A stretch of DNA of 35,051 bases from Bacteroidaceae bacterium (GTDB lineage Bacteria > Bacteroidota > Bacteroidia > Bacteroidales > Bacteroidaceae), in NCBI GenBank assembly GCA_900769465.1, contig CAAGGT010000091.1, forward strand, positions 1 through 35,051, read 5' to 3'. Shown here one piece after another: positions 1-7,209 of this stretch. Within the stretch, counting starts at the first letter, position 1. Every line of letters starts with the position of its first letter. The position numbers were made by a program, and so were the translations under genes. Under the pieces are notes generated by a model. It did not search any database, was not told the DNA's origin, and saw only the letters and a program-made list of their open reading frames with translations.

Positions 1-19
1 CGGGGCGCAACCTACGTCT

Positions 20-96
20 GCGCTGCCCGCGACCTTTTGCTGCAAAACTCGCGATAGGTCAATTTGTGGATTACTGCCAAAGATTGCACCATTGAC
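20..96. repeat. Direct repeat, copy 1 of 2
   Basis: About 77 bp repeated at 187-263; the first 60 bp are identical and the rest differs at three or four positions. It carries the inverted core TTTTGCAGCAAAA between CGCGA and TCGCG arms (minus strand), so the RNA could fold into a hairpin. The right end covers a degraded copy of the 3' end of the small WGNLW gene at 238-402, so the duplicated unit is that gene's tail plus its downstream hairpin. Confidence 0.85.
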
Positions 97-106
97 TCGT
101 TTTGCT
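71..106 (-). pseudogene. Remnant of a WGNLW-type small peptide gene (3' end only)
   Basis: On the minus strand the frame reads ...TSQWCNLWQ followed by TAA at 71-73. This matches the end of the intact gene at 238-402 (...RQWGNLWQ, TAA), with one Gly-to-Cys change. The frame is closed by a stop at 107-109, so no leader half remains. I read it as a leftover of a tandem duplication of the small peptide gene; it could also have been carried along passively with the direct repeat. Confidence 0.45.
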
Positions 107-140
107 TTATCGCAACCCGCGGGGCGCAACTTTTAAACTG

Positions 141-186
141 CTCCCCTGCCTGAGGGGAGCTGCCACAAAGTGGCTGAGGGGAGGGA
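141..186. repeat. Double-hairpin palindromic element
   Basis: CTCCCCTGCCTGAGGGGAG forms a first stem-loop and GCCACAAAGTGGC a second, followed by TGAGGGGAGGG. It sits inside the repeat-rich tract, between halves of another palindromic element whose uninterrupted relative lies at 687-758. A similarly built element is at 20646-20689. It resembles short REP-like intergenic palindromes; it has no coding potential. Confidence 0.6.
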
Positions 187-263
187 GCGCTGCCCGCGAC
201 CTTTTGCTGCAAAACTCGCGATAGGTCAATTTGTGGATTACTGCCACAAATTGCCCCATTGAC
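187..263. repeat. Direct repeat, copy 2 of 2
   Basis: Second copy of the 20-96 repeat. Its right part is the last codons of the intact small peptide gene at 238-402; its left part is the downstream hairpin with the CGCGA / TCGCG arms, which might act as that gene's transcription end or RNA stabiliser. Confidence 0.85.
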
Positions 264-402
264 GGTTGTTATCTTTACCAAGCTGGCCGCCGTTTGAGGT
301 ATCTACTGTATTGTTGTTATCCAATTTCAATGATGCTGCAAGCATTGTCTCTGCTGCAACGCTAACCTCTGTTGCAAGAGGTGATACATAATTCTTCTTC
401 AT
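238..402 (-). CDS. Small 54-aa peptide, WGNLW C-terminus, function unknown
   Basis: Starts at ATG 402-400 with MKKNYVSP and ends ...RQWGNLWQ. The longer open frame reaching 495 was rejected because its first 31 residues are untypical and the MKKxYxxP start is exactly that of the second peptide at 14090-14245. The two share MKK-Y--P at the start, a Val and a Glu at similar places, and WGNLW at the end; the middle is polar (Asn, Asp, Gly) and not conserved. There is no classical signal peptide. Short proteins starting MKKxYxxP are common in Bacteroidales genomes and I know of no assigned role. It lies downstream, on the same strand, of the T9SS protein at 775-2586. Exported peptide or peptide-modification substrate are guesses only. 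Confidence 0.7.
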   Translation of the reverse strand: MKKNYVSPLATEVSVAAETMLAASLKLDNNNTVDTSNGGQLGKDNNRQWGNLWQ

Positions 403-774
403 ATATCGTATAATTGTTTTTTGTTTATTTTTTGGACAGAAGAACAAAAGAACAAAATGTGTGTTCATGTGATACTCGTAAAACCTAAGCAACATTTTTG
501 TTGCAATGCACTAAGGTGCATTTTTTTAACAAATTTTATGCGACTGCATACAAACTGCTTGCATGCAGTCCACATAAATTTGTTTCATTATCGGTTTTAC
601 GCCATAGAACTTATGTTCTTATGTCTAAAATTTATTTCACAAGGGCGGGCGAGCCGCCCTCGCTTTATTATTCAAGCACCACTGACAACACTTGCTTTTC
701 GCAACCCACACGGCGCGAACTGCGCCCGCGCTACGCGTGACCTTTTGCTGCAAGTGTTATCGAAGTTTTGGTGA
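403..774. other. 372-bp intergenic region, hairpins and repeats, no convincing gene
   Basis: The region holds: an imperfect inverted-repeat pair (431-450 with 610-629) also found as a pair at 3145-3248; tandem hairpins GCAACA/TGTTGC (489-504) and AATGCAC/GTGCATT followed by a T run (505-527, plus strand); an 8-bp stem GACTGCAT/ATGCAGTC (542-570); a 7-bp GC stem AGGGCGG/CCGCCCT (642-660); and a 72-bp element bounded by AACACTTGC/GCAAGTGTT (687-758). Open frames across it are low-complexity readings of these repeats. Confidence 0.7.
687..758. repeat. Palindromic element, uninterrupted copy
   Basis: It is bounded by AACACTTGC (687-695) and GCAAGTGTT (750-758). Internally it has TCGCAACCC, a GCGCGAAC block and GACCTTTTGCTGCAA. 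The same blocks occur in the same order around 98-216, but there they are separated by the extra double-hairpin at 141-186. It lies just past the stop codon of the T9SS gene at 775. Confidence 0.6.
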
Positions 775-2586
775 TTACTTCACCAAAACTTTCTTGCCGT
801 TAACAATGTAGATACCGGGAGCTGTGATTGCCTCTACACGGCGGCCTGTGAGGTCGTAGATTGCTTTCACCTCGTTCTCTACCTCTACATTCTCAATGCC
901 TGTTGTGCCCTCGCCGAAACGGAAGCTGAAGTTTGCTGCACCCTGTGCCACTGCAGGAACTGCGCTTGCAGGCAAGTATGCCTTGCCGGCGTTGTTGAGG
1001 AATGTACCTTCGGCATAACCGTTTGTGCTTGCCTTGTAAAGACCAACTACGCCATCTTTAATGCCAAGAACATAAGCGGCTTCATTGATTACTGTATTCT
1101 CTGCTGTACCTTTGAGCAGGTTGCCGTTCTCTTGTGCTACATTTGCTTCAAGTACTTCAAGGGCTACTTCTGCATCGGCATCTGCTGTGGTTGAAAGGAT
1201 TACACCGGTGTTGCCTGCGATGATACCGTCCTCATCTGCTGTGAGGGTGATATATCCGTTATTGATGCCGTCTTCCTTTACATAGTAGGCGGTAACGCCC
1301 TCGGGCATCTGTACTGGTGCATTGCTGTAGAATGTAGCATAGTCAACATCGCCGGTGTTCTTGATTGTAACGTTTATGTTCTCGTCAAAGCCCTGCAATG
1401 CGCAAATTTGATAGATGGTGAATGTTCCGTATCCGTTGTTGAATGCTGGTGCTTGTGCGCTTGTCAGGCGGTCGCCGATATTGAGCCATTTTCCATTGGT
1501 TACAAAGCGCACGATGTAGTCATAACCGCCGGCTGCTGCGATATAGCCATCGGAGTTGGCATCTCTGTTGAACTGTCCGCTGCCATTTGCACCGCTTGCT
1601 ACTTCTGTCGGTTTAACAGCTGTAAACACTGCTGCACCCTCTGTGGTCTCGGCGTATGCACCGGGATTGCTTGCCTGCATATAACCGCTATTGAGCTTTC
1701 TCAAATAATAGCTACCGGCAACACCGTTGTTGACTGGCTCCCAAACAAAAATGGCATTCTGATTGAAATATTGTGTTGATGTGTTTTCATCTCCTGATAC
1801 ATAGTTCCAATACTCGTTATTTTTATTTGCCAAACCCTTGATTGCAATATATGTGGGCTCTGTTTTTGCCATAAGCTCAGCAGCTGAGAAGTTCTTGCCA
1901 CTCAAGTGGTAGAAATCGGCAACAGGAGTTGGTTCTGGCTCCGGTTCCGGTGTTGTTGCAACCTCTGTGTCTATTGTAACATTGAACAAACCATAGAAGC
2001 AACCATAGGCTGTGTAGTTGTTGACAATGTTCAGCTTGAGTGTTACTGTGCCATTTACAGCCTTGATTGGAGTTGCTGGAACAAGGTTTACAGTTACGCT
2101 CTCGCCACCGTTTGAGTTTACCTTGATTGCAACATCTTTATGTTCGGCAATAGTTGTGTCATCCTGCTTCAGGATGAAATCGATGTGCTGTGCATTCGCA
2201 TTGTCGCCTTGGAATGCTCCACCGCCATTCAATGCTACGCTCTTTAGCGTGATGGCTGTGAATTCGTAGTTGTCGGGTACACCGGCAAGGGTGAATGTGA
2301 TGACACCGGCTGCGTCACCGGTCATATCCTTTGTGTTCTTGTCGGGGCAAAGGATGTTTGAATTAGGGAATGTTGTGCTGTTTGCACCAAATGCTTTCCA
2401 ATTGTAGTTACAAGCGATAGTTGAGGTGATGCCCGTTGCATCCACATCACCGGTGCTTGCTACGCTGACTGTTGCATCTGTGCCTGCAGCACTGTTGTTT
2501 CTGTTGAAGGTCAATTCAATTGTGTTCTGCGCCATTGTTGCTCCACACAGGAGTGCAAGCGCCATTGAGAGTAAAATTTTCTTCAT
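775..2586 (-). CDS. T9SS-secreted surface protein, function unknown (603 aa)
   Basis: Start chosen at ATG 2586-2584 because it opens a clean signal peptide (MKKILLSMALALLCGATMAQ); the frame is open nine codons further upstream. The mature protein has a beta-rich N-terminal region of about 200 residues, a Pro-Glu linker (PEPEPEPTP) near residue 225, a second beta-rich region with FVWEP and YYLRKLNSGYM that resembles repeated modules of Bacteroidales surface proteins, and a C-terminal type A sorting domain (YDLTGR, then GIYIVNGKKVLVK). T9SS cargo of this type is carried across the outer membrane and usually attached to the surface. No catalytic motif was recognised. A -7 box and a seven-G tract lie upstream. 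The gene stands alone on its strand; the peptide gene at 238-402 follows after 372 bp. Confidence 0.85.
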   Translation of the reverse strand: MKKILLSMALALLCGATMAQNTIELTFNRNNSAAGTDATVSVASTGDVDATGITSTIACNYNWKAFGANSTTFPNSNILCPDKNTKDMTGDAAGVITFTLAGVPDNYEFTAITLKSVALNGGGAFQGDNANAQHIDFILKQDDTTIAEHKDVAIKVNSNGGESVTVNLVPATPIKAVNGTVTLKLNIVNNYTAYGCFYGLFNVTIDTEVATTPEPEPEPTPVADFYHLSGKNFSAAELMAKTEPTYIAIKGLANKNNEYWNYVSGDENTSTQYFNQNAIFVWEPVNNGVAGSYYLRKLNSGYMQASNPGAYAETTEGAAVFTAVKPTEVASGANGSGQFNRDANSDGYIAAAGGYDYIVRFVTNGKWLNIGDRLTSAQAPAFNNGYGTFTIYQICALQGFDENINVTIKNTGDVDYATFYSNAPVQMPEGVTAYYVKEDGINNGYITLTADEDGIIAGNTGVILSTTADADAEVALEVLEANVAQENGNLLKGTAENTVINEAAYVLGIKDGVVGLYKASTNGYAEGTFLNNAGKAYLPASAVPAVAQGAANFSFRFGEGTTGIENVEVENEVKAIYDLTGRRVEAITAPGIYIVNGKKVLVK

Positions 2587-2621
2587 ATATTTAAATTTTG
2601 CATTATAAGTCATTATGAACG

Positions 2622-2655
2622 CAAAAATAGCTAACAGAAAACAATTTACCCCCCC
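2622..2655 (-). promoter_or_regulatory. Putative promoter with G7 tract upstream of the -7 box
   Basis: On the minus strand TATTTTTG (2629-2622) matches the Bacteroidota -7 box TAnnTTTG. Where TTTG would be expected upstream there is instead a run of seven G (2655-2649), preceded by TTTAAC. The 19-bp gap is right for a -33/-7 pair. The same G7TAAA arrangement precedes the locus at 14090. Confidence 0.55.
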
Positions 2656-2686
2656 ATTTAGTTAAAATATGTTAAAAGAGCGAGAG

Positions 2687-2781
2687 CTAAGGGGGGCTAA
2701 GGGCTCTAAGGGTTACTAAGGGTAATTAAGGGGACTAAAGCATTAGTTGCCCTTAGTGTTCCTTCCACTCCTTAATGTTCC
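2687..2781. repeat. Dispersed CTAAGGG-type repeat, copy 1
   Basis: Degenerate ~10-bp units (CTAAGGGTTA, CTAAGGGTAA, TTAAGGGGA) are followed by inverted units (CCTTAGTG, CCTTAATG), so the whole can fold on itself. Related tracts lie at 7120-7196 and 7473-7555. Here it includes the stop codon and last residues of the SemiSWEET gene. Confidence 0.75.
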
Positions 2782-3085
2782 TTTGCTTTTTTGTGTTCTT
2801 TTTCCTTTTCAAGTAGTCGTTGTGGATTTTTATTGCAAAGATGATGCAGCTGCAGGTGCCTGTTACGGCGTTGGTTATGACCATTGACCATATTATGCCC
2901 GGGTGATGTAACAGGCCTTGTAACAGAAAGGCGAATGCACCGATTGCCATCAGCAGAAAGGCCGGCACGGAGATTCCGTCGGTGTTACGGGTGCGTATGG
3001 TGGTTATTGCCTGCGGCAGGAATCCCAGAATGAGCCCAATGCTTGCCACATAGCCGCAGATGGTGTATAAAACAGTCTGTTCCAT
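2753..3085 (-). CDS. SemiSWEET / MtN3-type sugar transporter (110 aa)
   Basis: A three-helix membrane protein: helices at about residues 4-24, 40-60 and 65-86. The first carries the family's PQ-loop (GFLPQAITTIRTRNTDGIS), and the proline-glutamine pair with the following T-x-x-GIS are the hallmark. SemiSWEETs work as dimers in the inner membrane and move sugars down their gradient. Length is close to the family's usual 85-100; the extra is a basic tail, the last codons of which (…KEWKEH) are written in the dispersed CTAAGGG repeat, so the C-terminus looks acquired from intergenic DNA. No neighbour indicates the substrate. Confidence 0.85.
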   Translation of the reverse strand: MEQTVLYTICGYVASIGLILGFLPQAITTIRTRNTDGISVPAFLLMAIGAFAFLLQGLLHHPGIIWSMVITNAVTGTCSCIIFAIKIHNDYLKRKKNTKKQRNIKEWKEH

Positions 3086-3144
3086 TGATGTTTTTTTTAT
3101 TTCATAACAATGGAACAGTTGAAAGGGTTGGAAATACTTTTAAG

Positions 3145-3248
3145 TTTGGACATAAGAACATAAGTTACATAAGATTTTAACATATGAGAAATCAATGATA
3201 TTCTGCGCGGTATTTGTAGCCTTTTGTTCTTATGTTCTTTTGTCTAAA
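3145..3248. repeat. Inverted-repeat pair (possible MITE-like element)
   Basis: TTTGGACATAAGAACATAAG (3145-3164) and CTTATGTTCTTTTGTCTAAA (3229-3248) are inverted copies matching at 18 of 20 positions, 64 bp apart. A second, related pair sits at 431-450 and 610-629. The AT-rich interior holds no gene. It fills most of the gap between the SemiSWEET gene and prmA. Confidence 0.6.
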
Positions 3249-3276
3249 ATATTGAATTCGCGTATTTTTATTCTTT

Positions 3277-4125
3277 TTATTCTCTTTCAAACCGCATCAT
3301 AGCCCAGCGGTTGTCCTCGGCATAGTCGAGGTAGCGCAAGCCGTTGCGTGCGGCCTCCTCTTTGAGTGCCTCCATATCCTCGGTATAGAAACCGCTGATA
3401 AAAAGCTGTGAGCCTGTATGCATTGCCTTTACATAGTTGCAGATGTCGGCAAGCAGAATATTGCGGTTGATGTTGGCGATGACAATGTCAAAACTGTCGT
3501 TCTCCTTGATTGCCTCGGCTCCACCCAGGCGCACCTCAATGTCGGGGGTGTTGTTCAGAAGGATATTCTCTTTGGCATTCTCATAGGCGAACTCGTCAAT
3601 GTCAATGGCTACAACATCCGTTGCACCATGCTTGCGTGCAAGGATGGCAAGCAGGGCTGTGCCACAACCCATGTCAAGGACGCTCTTGCCCGTCATGTCC
3701 TGGGCAAGGATGGCGCGGAGCATGTGGCAAGTTGTCTGGTGGTAGCCTGTGCCGAACGCCATCTTGGGGTCTATGAGAATATCGTAGCGTGCGGCGGGTA
3801 CATCCTTGTGGAATGTGCTGTGGATAACGCACTCATTGCCAAGGACTATGGGCTGGAAATAGTTTTTCTCCCACTCGGCGTTCCAGTCCTCGCCCTCGAT
3901 GAACTCGTCGGTGTATGTTATATCGTAGCCTTCGAGGGGGAATGTGGCTACAACGGATGCAACAGCTGCGCTGTCGTAGAGGGCCTGTGGCGCATAGGCC
4001 GACATACCGTCCTCCTCGGGTAGAAAACTCTCGAAACCCACCTCGGCAAGCAATGCTGCAAGCACGTCGGTTGCTACTTCTTCATTCGGTGTCACCGTGA
4101 ATCTTACTCTTGTATAATCGTTCAT
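3277..4125 (-). CDS. prmA: Ribosomal protein L11 methyltransferase
   Basis: PrmA uses S-adenosylmethionine to methylate ribosomal protein L11. The 282-aa protein has the small N-terminal L11-recognition domain (about 1-80) and a Rossmann methyltransferase domain with FGTGYHQTT (124-132), the SAM-binding DMGCGT (151-156), an acidic AIDID strand end (173-177) and the ANIN catalytic loop (217-220). Length and motif order fit the family. Its ATG (4125-4123) overlaps the TGA of the glycosyltransferase gene (4124-4122) in an ATGA arrangement, so translation is probably coupled to that gene. Confidence 0.95.
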   Translation of the reverse strand: MNDYTRVRFTVTPNEEVATDVLAALLAEVGFESFLPEEDGMSAYAPQALYDSAAVASVVATFPLEGYDITYTDEFIEGEDWNAEWEKNYFQPIVLGNECVIHSTFHKDVPAARYDILIDPKMAFGTGYHQTTCHMLRAILAQDMTGKSVLDMGCGTALLAILARKHGATDVVAIDIDEFAYENAKENILLNNTPDIEVRLGGAEAIKENDSFDIVIANINRNILLADICNYVKAMHTGSQLFISGFYTEDMEALKEEAARNGLRYLDYAEDNRWAMMRFERE

Positions 4126-5189
4126 GGTTGTTGTTTGTTCAATACTGTTTTATATACGTTCTCTATTCTCTCGATAAAAATGGGGTAGGCAAGTCGTCCC
4201 TCAAAGGTCTTTTGCGCGGCTTTGCCTATGGCTTGGCGTTGCCCGGCATCACTCAAGGACTTTATTGCTGTGGCAAGGGCCTCGACATCATCGGGCGGTG
4301 TCATTATGCCGTCAATGCCGTTTGTAAGGTATTCGGGCTGCGCTCCGTTGTTTGTGGTTATTACCGGTTTGCCATGTGCCATATATTCAATAACTGCAAG
4401 CCCGAACGGTTCGCGCCATTTCGACGGGCACACGCCAATATCGGCTCTCGCAATCAATGGGTGAATATCGGTTACGTGCCCAGTCCATGTTATCTGCTGC
4501 GATATGCCGGCTTTGTCGGCTATCGTCTGCAGCTCTTTTACATATTCCTCGTTGCCGCCGCCGGCAATGATGAGGCGTGCGTGGGGAATATCGGCCAGGG
4601 CAAATGCCCGGAGCAGTGTGTCAATGCCCTTTTCGGGCGACAGGCGGCCGTGGAACATTATTGTGAGTTCGTTGTTCGCGTGGTGACACTCTGTCGGTCT
4701 TTGCAGTTTTATGCTGTTGTGGATGACATGTACCTTTGTGGCATCAATGACCGGCGAGGTGCTCATGAACTCGTTCTTGGCAAGATGCGAGACGAATATC
4801 ATTGCGTCGAGCTTGTTGTATAGCGATTTCCTCTTTGCCGGCTTTATGAGGTGGCGTGTCATTACAATACGCACATTCCTGTTGCGTGAGAGTGTGCGTG
4901 CGCGCAGTGCGGTGGTGGCATCCTTGAAATTGTGTACGTGGATGATGACCGGCTCTCCGTGGCCTATGAGTCTTGCCAGTCTGACGGGGCTGATGAGGTC
5001 TGTTGCTCCCTTCAGCGCCATTGTCGTAACAGACAGTCCGGCATCTTTGAAGCGTCCGGTGACAGCATTGATGTTGCGTGCCACAATGGTTACATCATTT
5101 CCTTTTGATGCAAATTCTGTGGCGAGGTCAAGGACATATTGCTCGCCACCGCCCCACACTTTGTTCGATACCAGATGTATGATTTTCAT
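4122..5189 (-). CDS. Glycosyltransferase, GT4 family (355 aa)
   Basis: A GT-B fold retaining glycosyltransferase that would transfer a sugar from a nucleotide-sugar donor to a cell-surface glycan or lipid. N-terminal half: SNKVWGGGEQYVLDLA (residues 8-23), the usual acceptor-side glycine loop. C-terminal half: FHGRLSPEKGIDTLL (179-193) and the E-x7-E donor motif starting at Glu260 and ending at Glu268 (EPFGLAVIE), followed by GKPVITTNNGAQPE. There are no membrane helices, so it is cytoplasmic or peripheral. It lies 42 bp after the MATE gene and overlaps prmA by 4 bp. Donor and acceptor cannot be told from the sequence; no other polysaccharide genes are near. Confidence 0.9.
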   Translation of the reverse strand: MKIIHLVSNKVWGGGEQYVLDLATEFASKGNDVTIVARNINAVTGRFKDAGLSVTTMALKGATDLISPVRLARLIGHGEPVIIHVHNFKDATTALRARTLSRNRNVRIVMTRHLIKPAKRKSLYNKLDAMIFVSHLAKNEFMSTSPVIDATKVHVIHNSIKLQRPTECHHANNELTIMFHGRLSPEKGIDTLLRAFALADIPHARLIIAGGGNEEYVKELQTIADKAGISQQITWTGHVTDIHPLIARADIGVCPSKWREPFGLAVIEYMAHGKPVITTNNGAQPEYLTNGIDGIMTPPDDVEALATAIKSLSDAGQRQAIGKAAQKTFEGRLAYPIFIERIENVYKTVLNKQQP

Positions 5190-5231
5190 TCTTCTATATT
5201 GTACGGATGATTTCCTGGTGCTAATATAATG

Positions 5232-6647
5232 CTATTGTGCCAAATTCCTTGTTTCGTTGTCTCTTTTTTTCAATGTGTGCCTGAAGCGCAGGTAGAACAT
5301 CACGCCGGCGCCGGTGAGACCGAACGGGAATGACATCCACACCCCGGGCAACCCCAAATCAAGTATAAAGCCAAAGAGGTATCCGGCAGGCAAGGATATT
5401 ACAAAATAGGCGATGAAGGCAAAGAGCATCATTGGTTTCACATCGGTGATGCCACGCAGGGCGTTGGCATACGTGCATTGCATTCCGTCACCAATCTGGT
5501 ACAGAATGAAGGGGACTATGAGCTGTGCCACAAGCAACACCACGTGGGCGTTGTCGGTGAATATTGCTCCAATTTCATTGCGCAATACGAACATCACAGC
5601 CGATGTGATGACTGCCATAAACGAAATGAGATGGAAACCTGCTGCTGCGGTCCGTCTTATGTTTGCCGTGTCGCCAATGCCGTTGTAGTAGCTCACCTTG
5701 ACGGCCACAGCTGCAGCCATTCCATAGTAAATCATAAAGCCCAACTGTCCCACGGTACACATTATCTGGTGGGCGGCCAGTGCTGTTGTGCCAATCCAAC
5801 CCACCATAATGGTGGTGAGGCTGAATGAGGCTGTTTCCATTCCCATTTGTGCTGCTATGGGCAATCCCAAGTGGTACAGCTCCTTTTGGTACCGTTTTGT
5901 TATTTTGGAACTCCAGAAACCTGATGCATAGATGTGGTAACGCTTGCTTTTGAGAAAGATTATGAGTGAGATGGCAAGCATTGCCATGCGCGACAGCAGG
6001 GTGGAAATGCCGGCGCCAAGCAAGCCCAGCTCGGGCAAGCCGCATTTTCCGAAGATGAGCAGGTAATTGCCCGCTATGTTGAGCATATTGCCCGTGAGCA
6101 ATATCCACATTGATGTCCGGGTGTCGGTGATGCCGTCGGCAAACTGCTTGAAGGCGTTGAAAAGCAAGATAAACGGGATTGACAACAGCAGGGTGATGTA
6201 GTATGGGCGCATAAGCCCCAAAAGCTCTGTGGGCTGTCCAAGGTTCCCGATGTTCAGGTACAATATCCACATTACCGCAACAAGCAATAGTGCAATGATG
6301 CCGTTGGCAAGCAAGGCGTTCTTGAATATTTCACCGGCATTGCGTAGCTTGCCTTTTGCAAAGAACTTGCCCACGATGGGGGTGAGACCGTAGGAGAAAC
6401 CGGTGGCAAAGATTATTGCCAGGTTGAACATATTGTTCACAAAGCTTGCTGCTGCAAGGTCATTGGTGCCGTGACGGCCCACCATAAATGTGTCGACAAA
6501 GGAGACGAAGATTATAGCCAGTTGCCCGATGACAATGGGCAATCCCAAACGGGTGAGTTCTTTATAGTGGGCAGTGAAGGTGTTCAATTCGAAGGTGAAA
6601 TCTGAAAGGTTAAATGTGAAATGTGAAAGGTGAAGCTTTAACCACAC
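5232..6647 (-). CDS. MATE family multidrug/cation antiporter
   Basis: A twelve-helix inner-membrane exporter of the MATE (NorM/DinF-like) superfamily, driven by H+ or Na+. The family opening LGLPIVIGQLAIIFVSFVDTFMVG is at about residues 34-57, and the second half repeats it (LGLPIAAQMGMETASFSLTTIMVG). The length (471 aa) is normal except for about 20 extra residues at the front. Those residues (…HLSHFTFNLSDFTFE) are encoded by a degenerate TTTCACNTTT tandem repeat. Family members usually start near the LNTFTAHYKEL stretch, so a TTG start at 6587 is a real alternative. The gene lies 48 bp after the FKBP gene and 42 bp before the glycosyltransferase gene. Confidence 0.9.
   Translation of the reverse strand: MWLKLHLSHFTFNLSDFTFELNTFTAHYKELTRLGLPIVIGQLAIIFVSFVDTFMVGRHGTNDLAAASFVNNMFNLAIIFATGFSYGLTPIVGKFFAKGKLRNAGEIFKNALLANGIIALLLVAVMWILYLNIGNLGQPTELLGLMRPYYITLLLSIPFILLFNAFKQFADGITDTRTSMWILLTGNMLNIAGNYLLIFGKCGLPELGLLGAGISTLLSRMAMLAISLIIFLKSKRYHIYASGFWSSKITKRYQKELYHLGLPIAAQMGMETASFSLTTIMVGWIGTTALAAHQIMCTVGQLGFMIYYGMAAAVAVKVSYYNGIGDTANIRRTAAAGFHLISFMAVITSAVMFVLRNEIGAIFTDNAHVVLLVAQLIVPFILYQIGDGMQCTYANALRGITDVKPMMLFAFIAYFVISLPAGYLFGFILDLGLPGVWMSFPFGLTGAGVMFYLRFRHTLKKRDNETRNLAQ
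6587..6640 (-). repeat. Degenerate TTTCACATTT tandem repeat inside the MATE reading frame
   Basis: On the minus strand, units such as CTTTCACATTTCACATTTAA, CCTTTCAGATTTCACC repeat with a period near ten bases. Such tracts are usual between Bacteroidota genes; here it is open in frame with the MATE gene and supplies its ATG. Confidence 0.6.
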
Positions 6648-6695
6648 TTCGTGTGATTGAAATTGCTCCTGCTTACTCTCAGTTTGCCGCTTGTA

Positions 6696-7112
6696 TTACA
6701 TTATCGCCACAAGCTCCATCTCAAAAATGAGTGTGGAATATGCGGGGATGGGGCCGCTGTCGCGTGTGCCGTAACCTAGCTGATAGGGGATATAGACAAT
6801 CCAGTGGTCACCAATGTGCATTTGGGTGAGGGCTATCTGCCAGCCTACGATGAGGTCGCTGAGGCGGAATGCCTCGGGGTAGCCGCGGTCGTAGCTGCTG
6901 TCAAAGACCTTGCCGTTGATGAGGCTGCCTTTGTAGTGTACGGTTACCACGTTGCCTCCGCGTGGGCAACGGTCGCCTTCGCCCTGCTTGAGTATCTTTA
7001 CAAGCACTCCCTGTGAGATTTCAAAGAGTTCTTCTTCGCCGTCGCGCAGTGCCTGCATGAAGGCTTCGTTACGCTGTTTGTATTCGTTGTTTTTTGGTTG
7101 TTTCTTTGCCAT
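6696..7112 (-). CDS. FKBP-type peptidyl-prolyl cis-trans isomerase (138 aa)
   Basis: The FKBP fold spans about residues 35-138, with VTVHYKG (56-62), GKVFDSS (67-73), VGWQIAL (89-95) and the closing YGTRDSGPIPAYSTLIFEMEL. These carry the usual aromatic pocket residues (Tyr60, Phe70, Trp91, Tyr125, Phe130). It catalyses proline isomerisation during protein folding. The N-terminus (MAKKQPKNNEYKQRN) is hydrophilic with no signal peptide or lipobox, so it is predicted cytoplasmic, unlike many Bacteroidota FKBPs that are periplasmic lipoproteins. It lies between the TSCPD gene and the MATE gene in the same direction. Confidence 0.93.
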   Translation of the reverse strand: MAKKQPKNNEYKQRNEAFMQALRDGEEELFEISQGVLVKILKQGEGDRCPRGGNVVTVHYKGSLINGKVFDSSYDRGYPEAFRLSDLIVGWQIALTQMHIGDHWIVYIPYQLGYGTRDSGPIPAYSTLIFEMELVAIM

Positions 7113-7119
7113 GTGTGTT

Positions 7120-7196
7120 TTAAAGGGGGCTAAGGGTGATTAAGGGTAACTAAGGGTTATTAAGGAAAAAACATTAGTGTCCTTAATGTTCCTTAT
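7120..7196. repeat. Dispersed CTAAGGG-type repeat, copy 2
   Basis: Units GCTAAGGGTGA, TTAAGGGTAA, CTAAGGGTTA, TTAAGG are followed by the inverted CATTAGTGTCCTTAATGTTCC, which closely matches the right part of copy 1 (2741-2781). It occupies almost all of the gap between the TSCPD stop and the FKBP start. Confidence 0.75.
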
Positions 7197-7209
7197 AACC
7201 AATGCTTCT

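Noticed and set aside
12..281. 89-aa minus-strand open frame
   Set aside because: It runs through two palindromic repeats and the reverse-frame of the small peptide gene; composition is that of the repeats.
421..774. 117-aa and 80-aa plus-strand open frames in the intergenic region
   Set aside because: Low-complexity translation of hairpins and inverted repeats, no family resemblance, overlapping each other in different frames.
3418..4023. 201-aa plus-strand frame opposite prmA
   Set aside because: Antisense to a clearly recognised gene; Cys/Val-rich shadow of its codons.
4110..4823. 237-aa plus-strand frame opposite the GT4 gene
   Set aside because: Antisense shadow; the minus frame has complete GT4 motifs.
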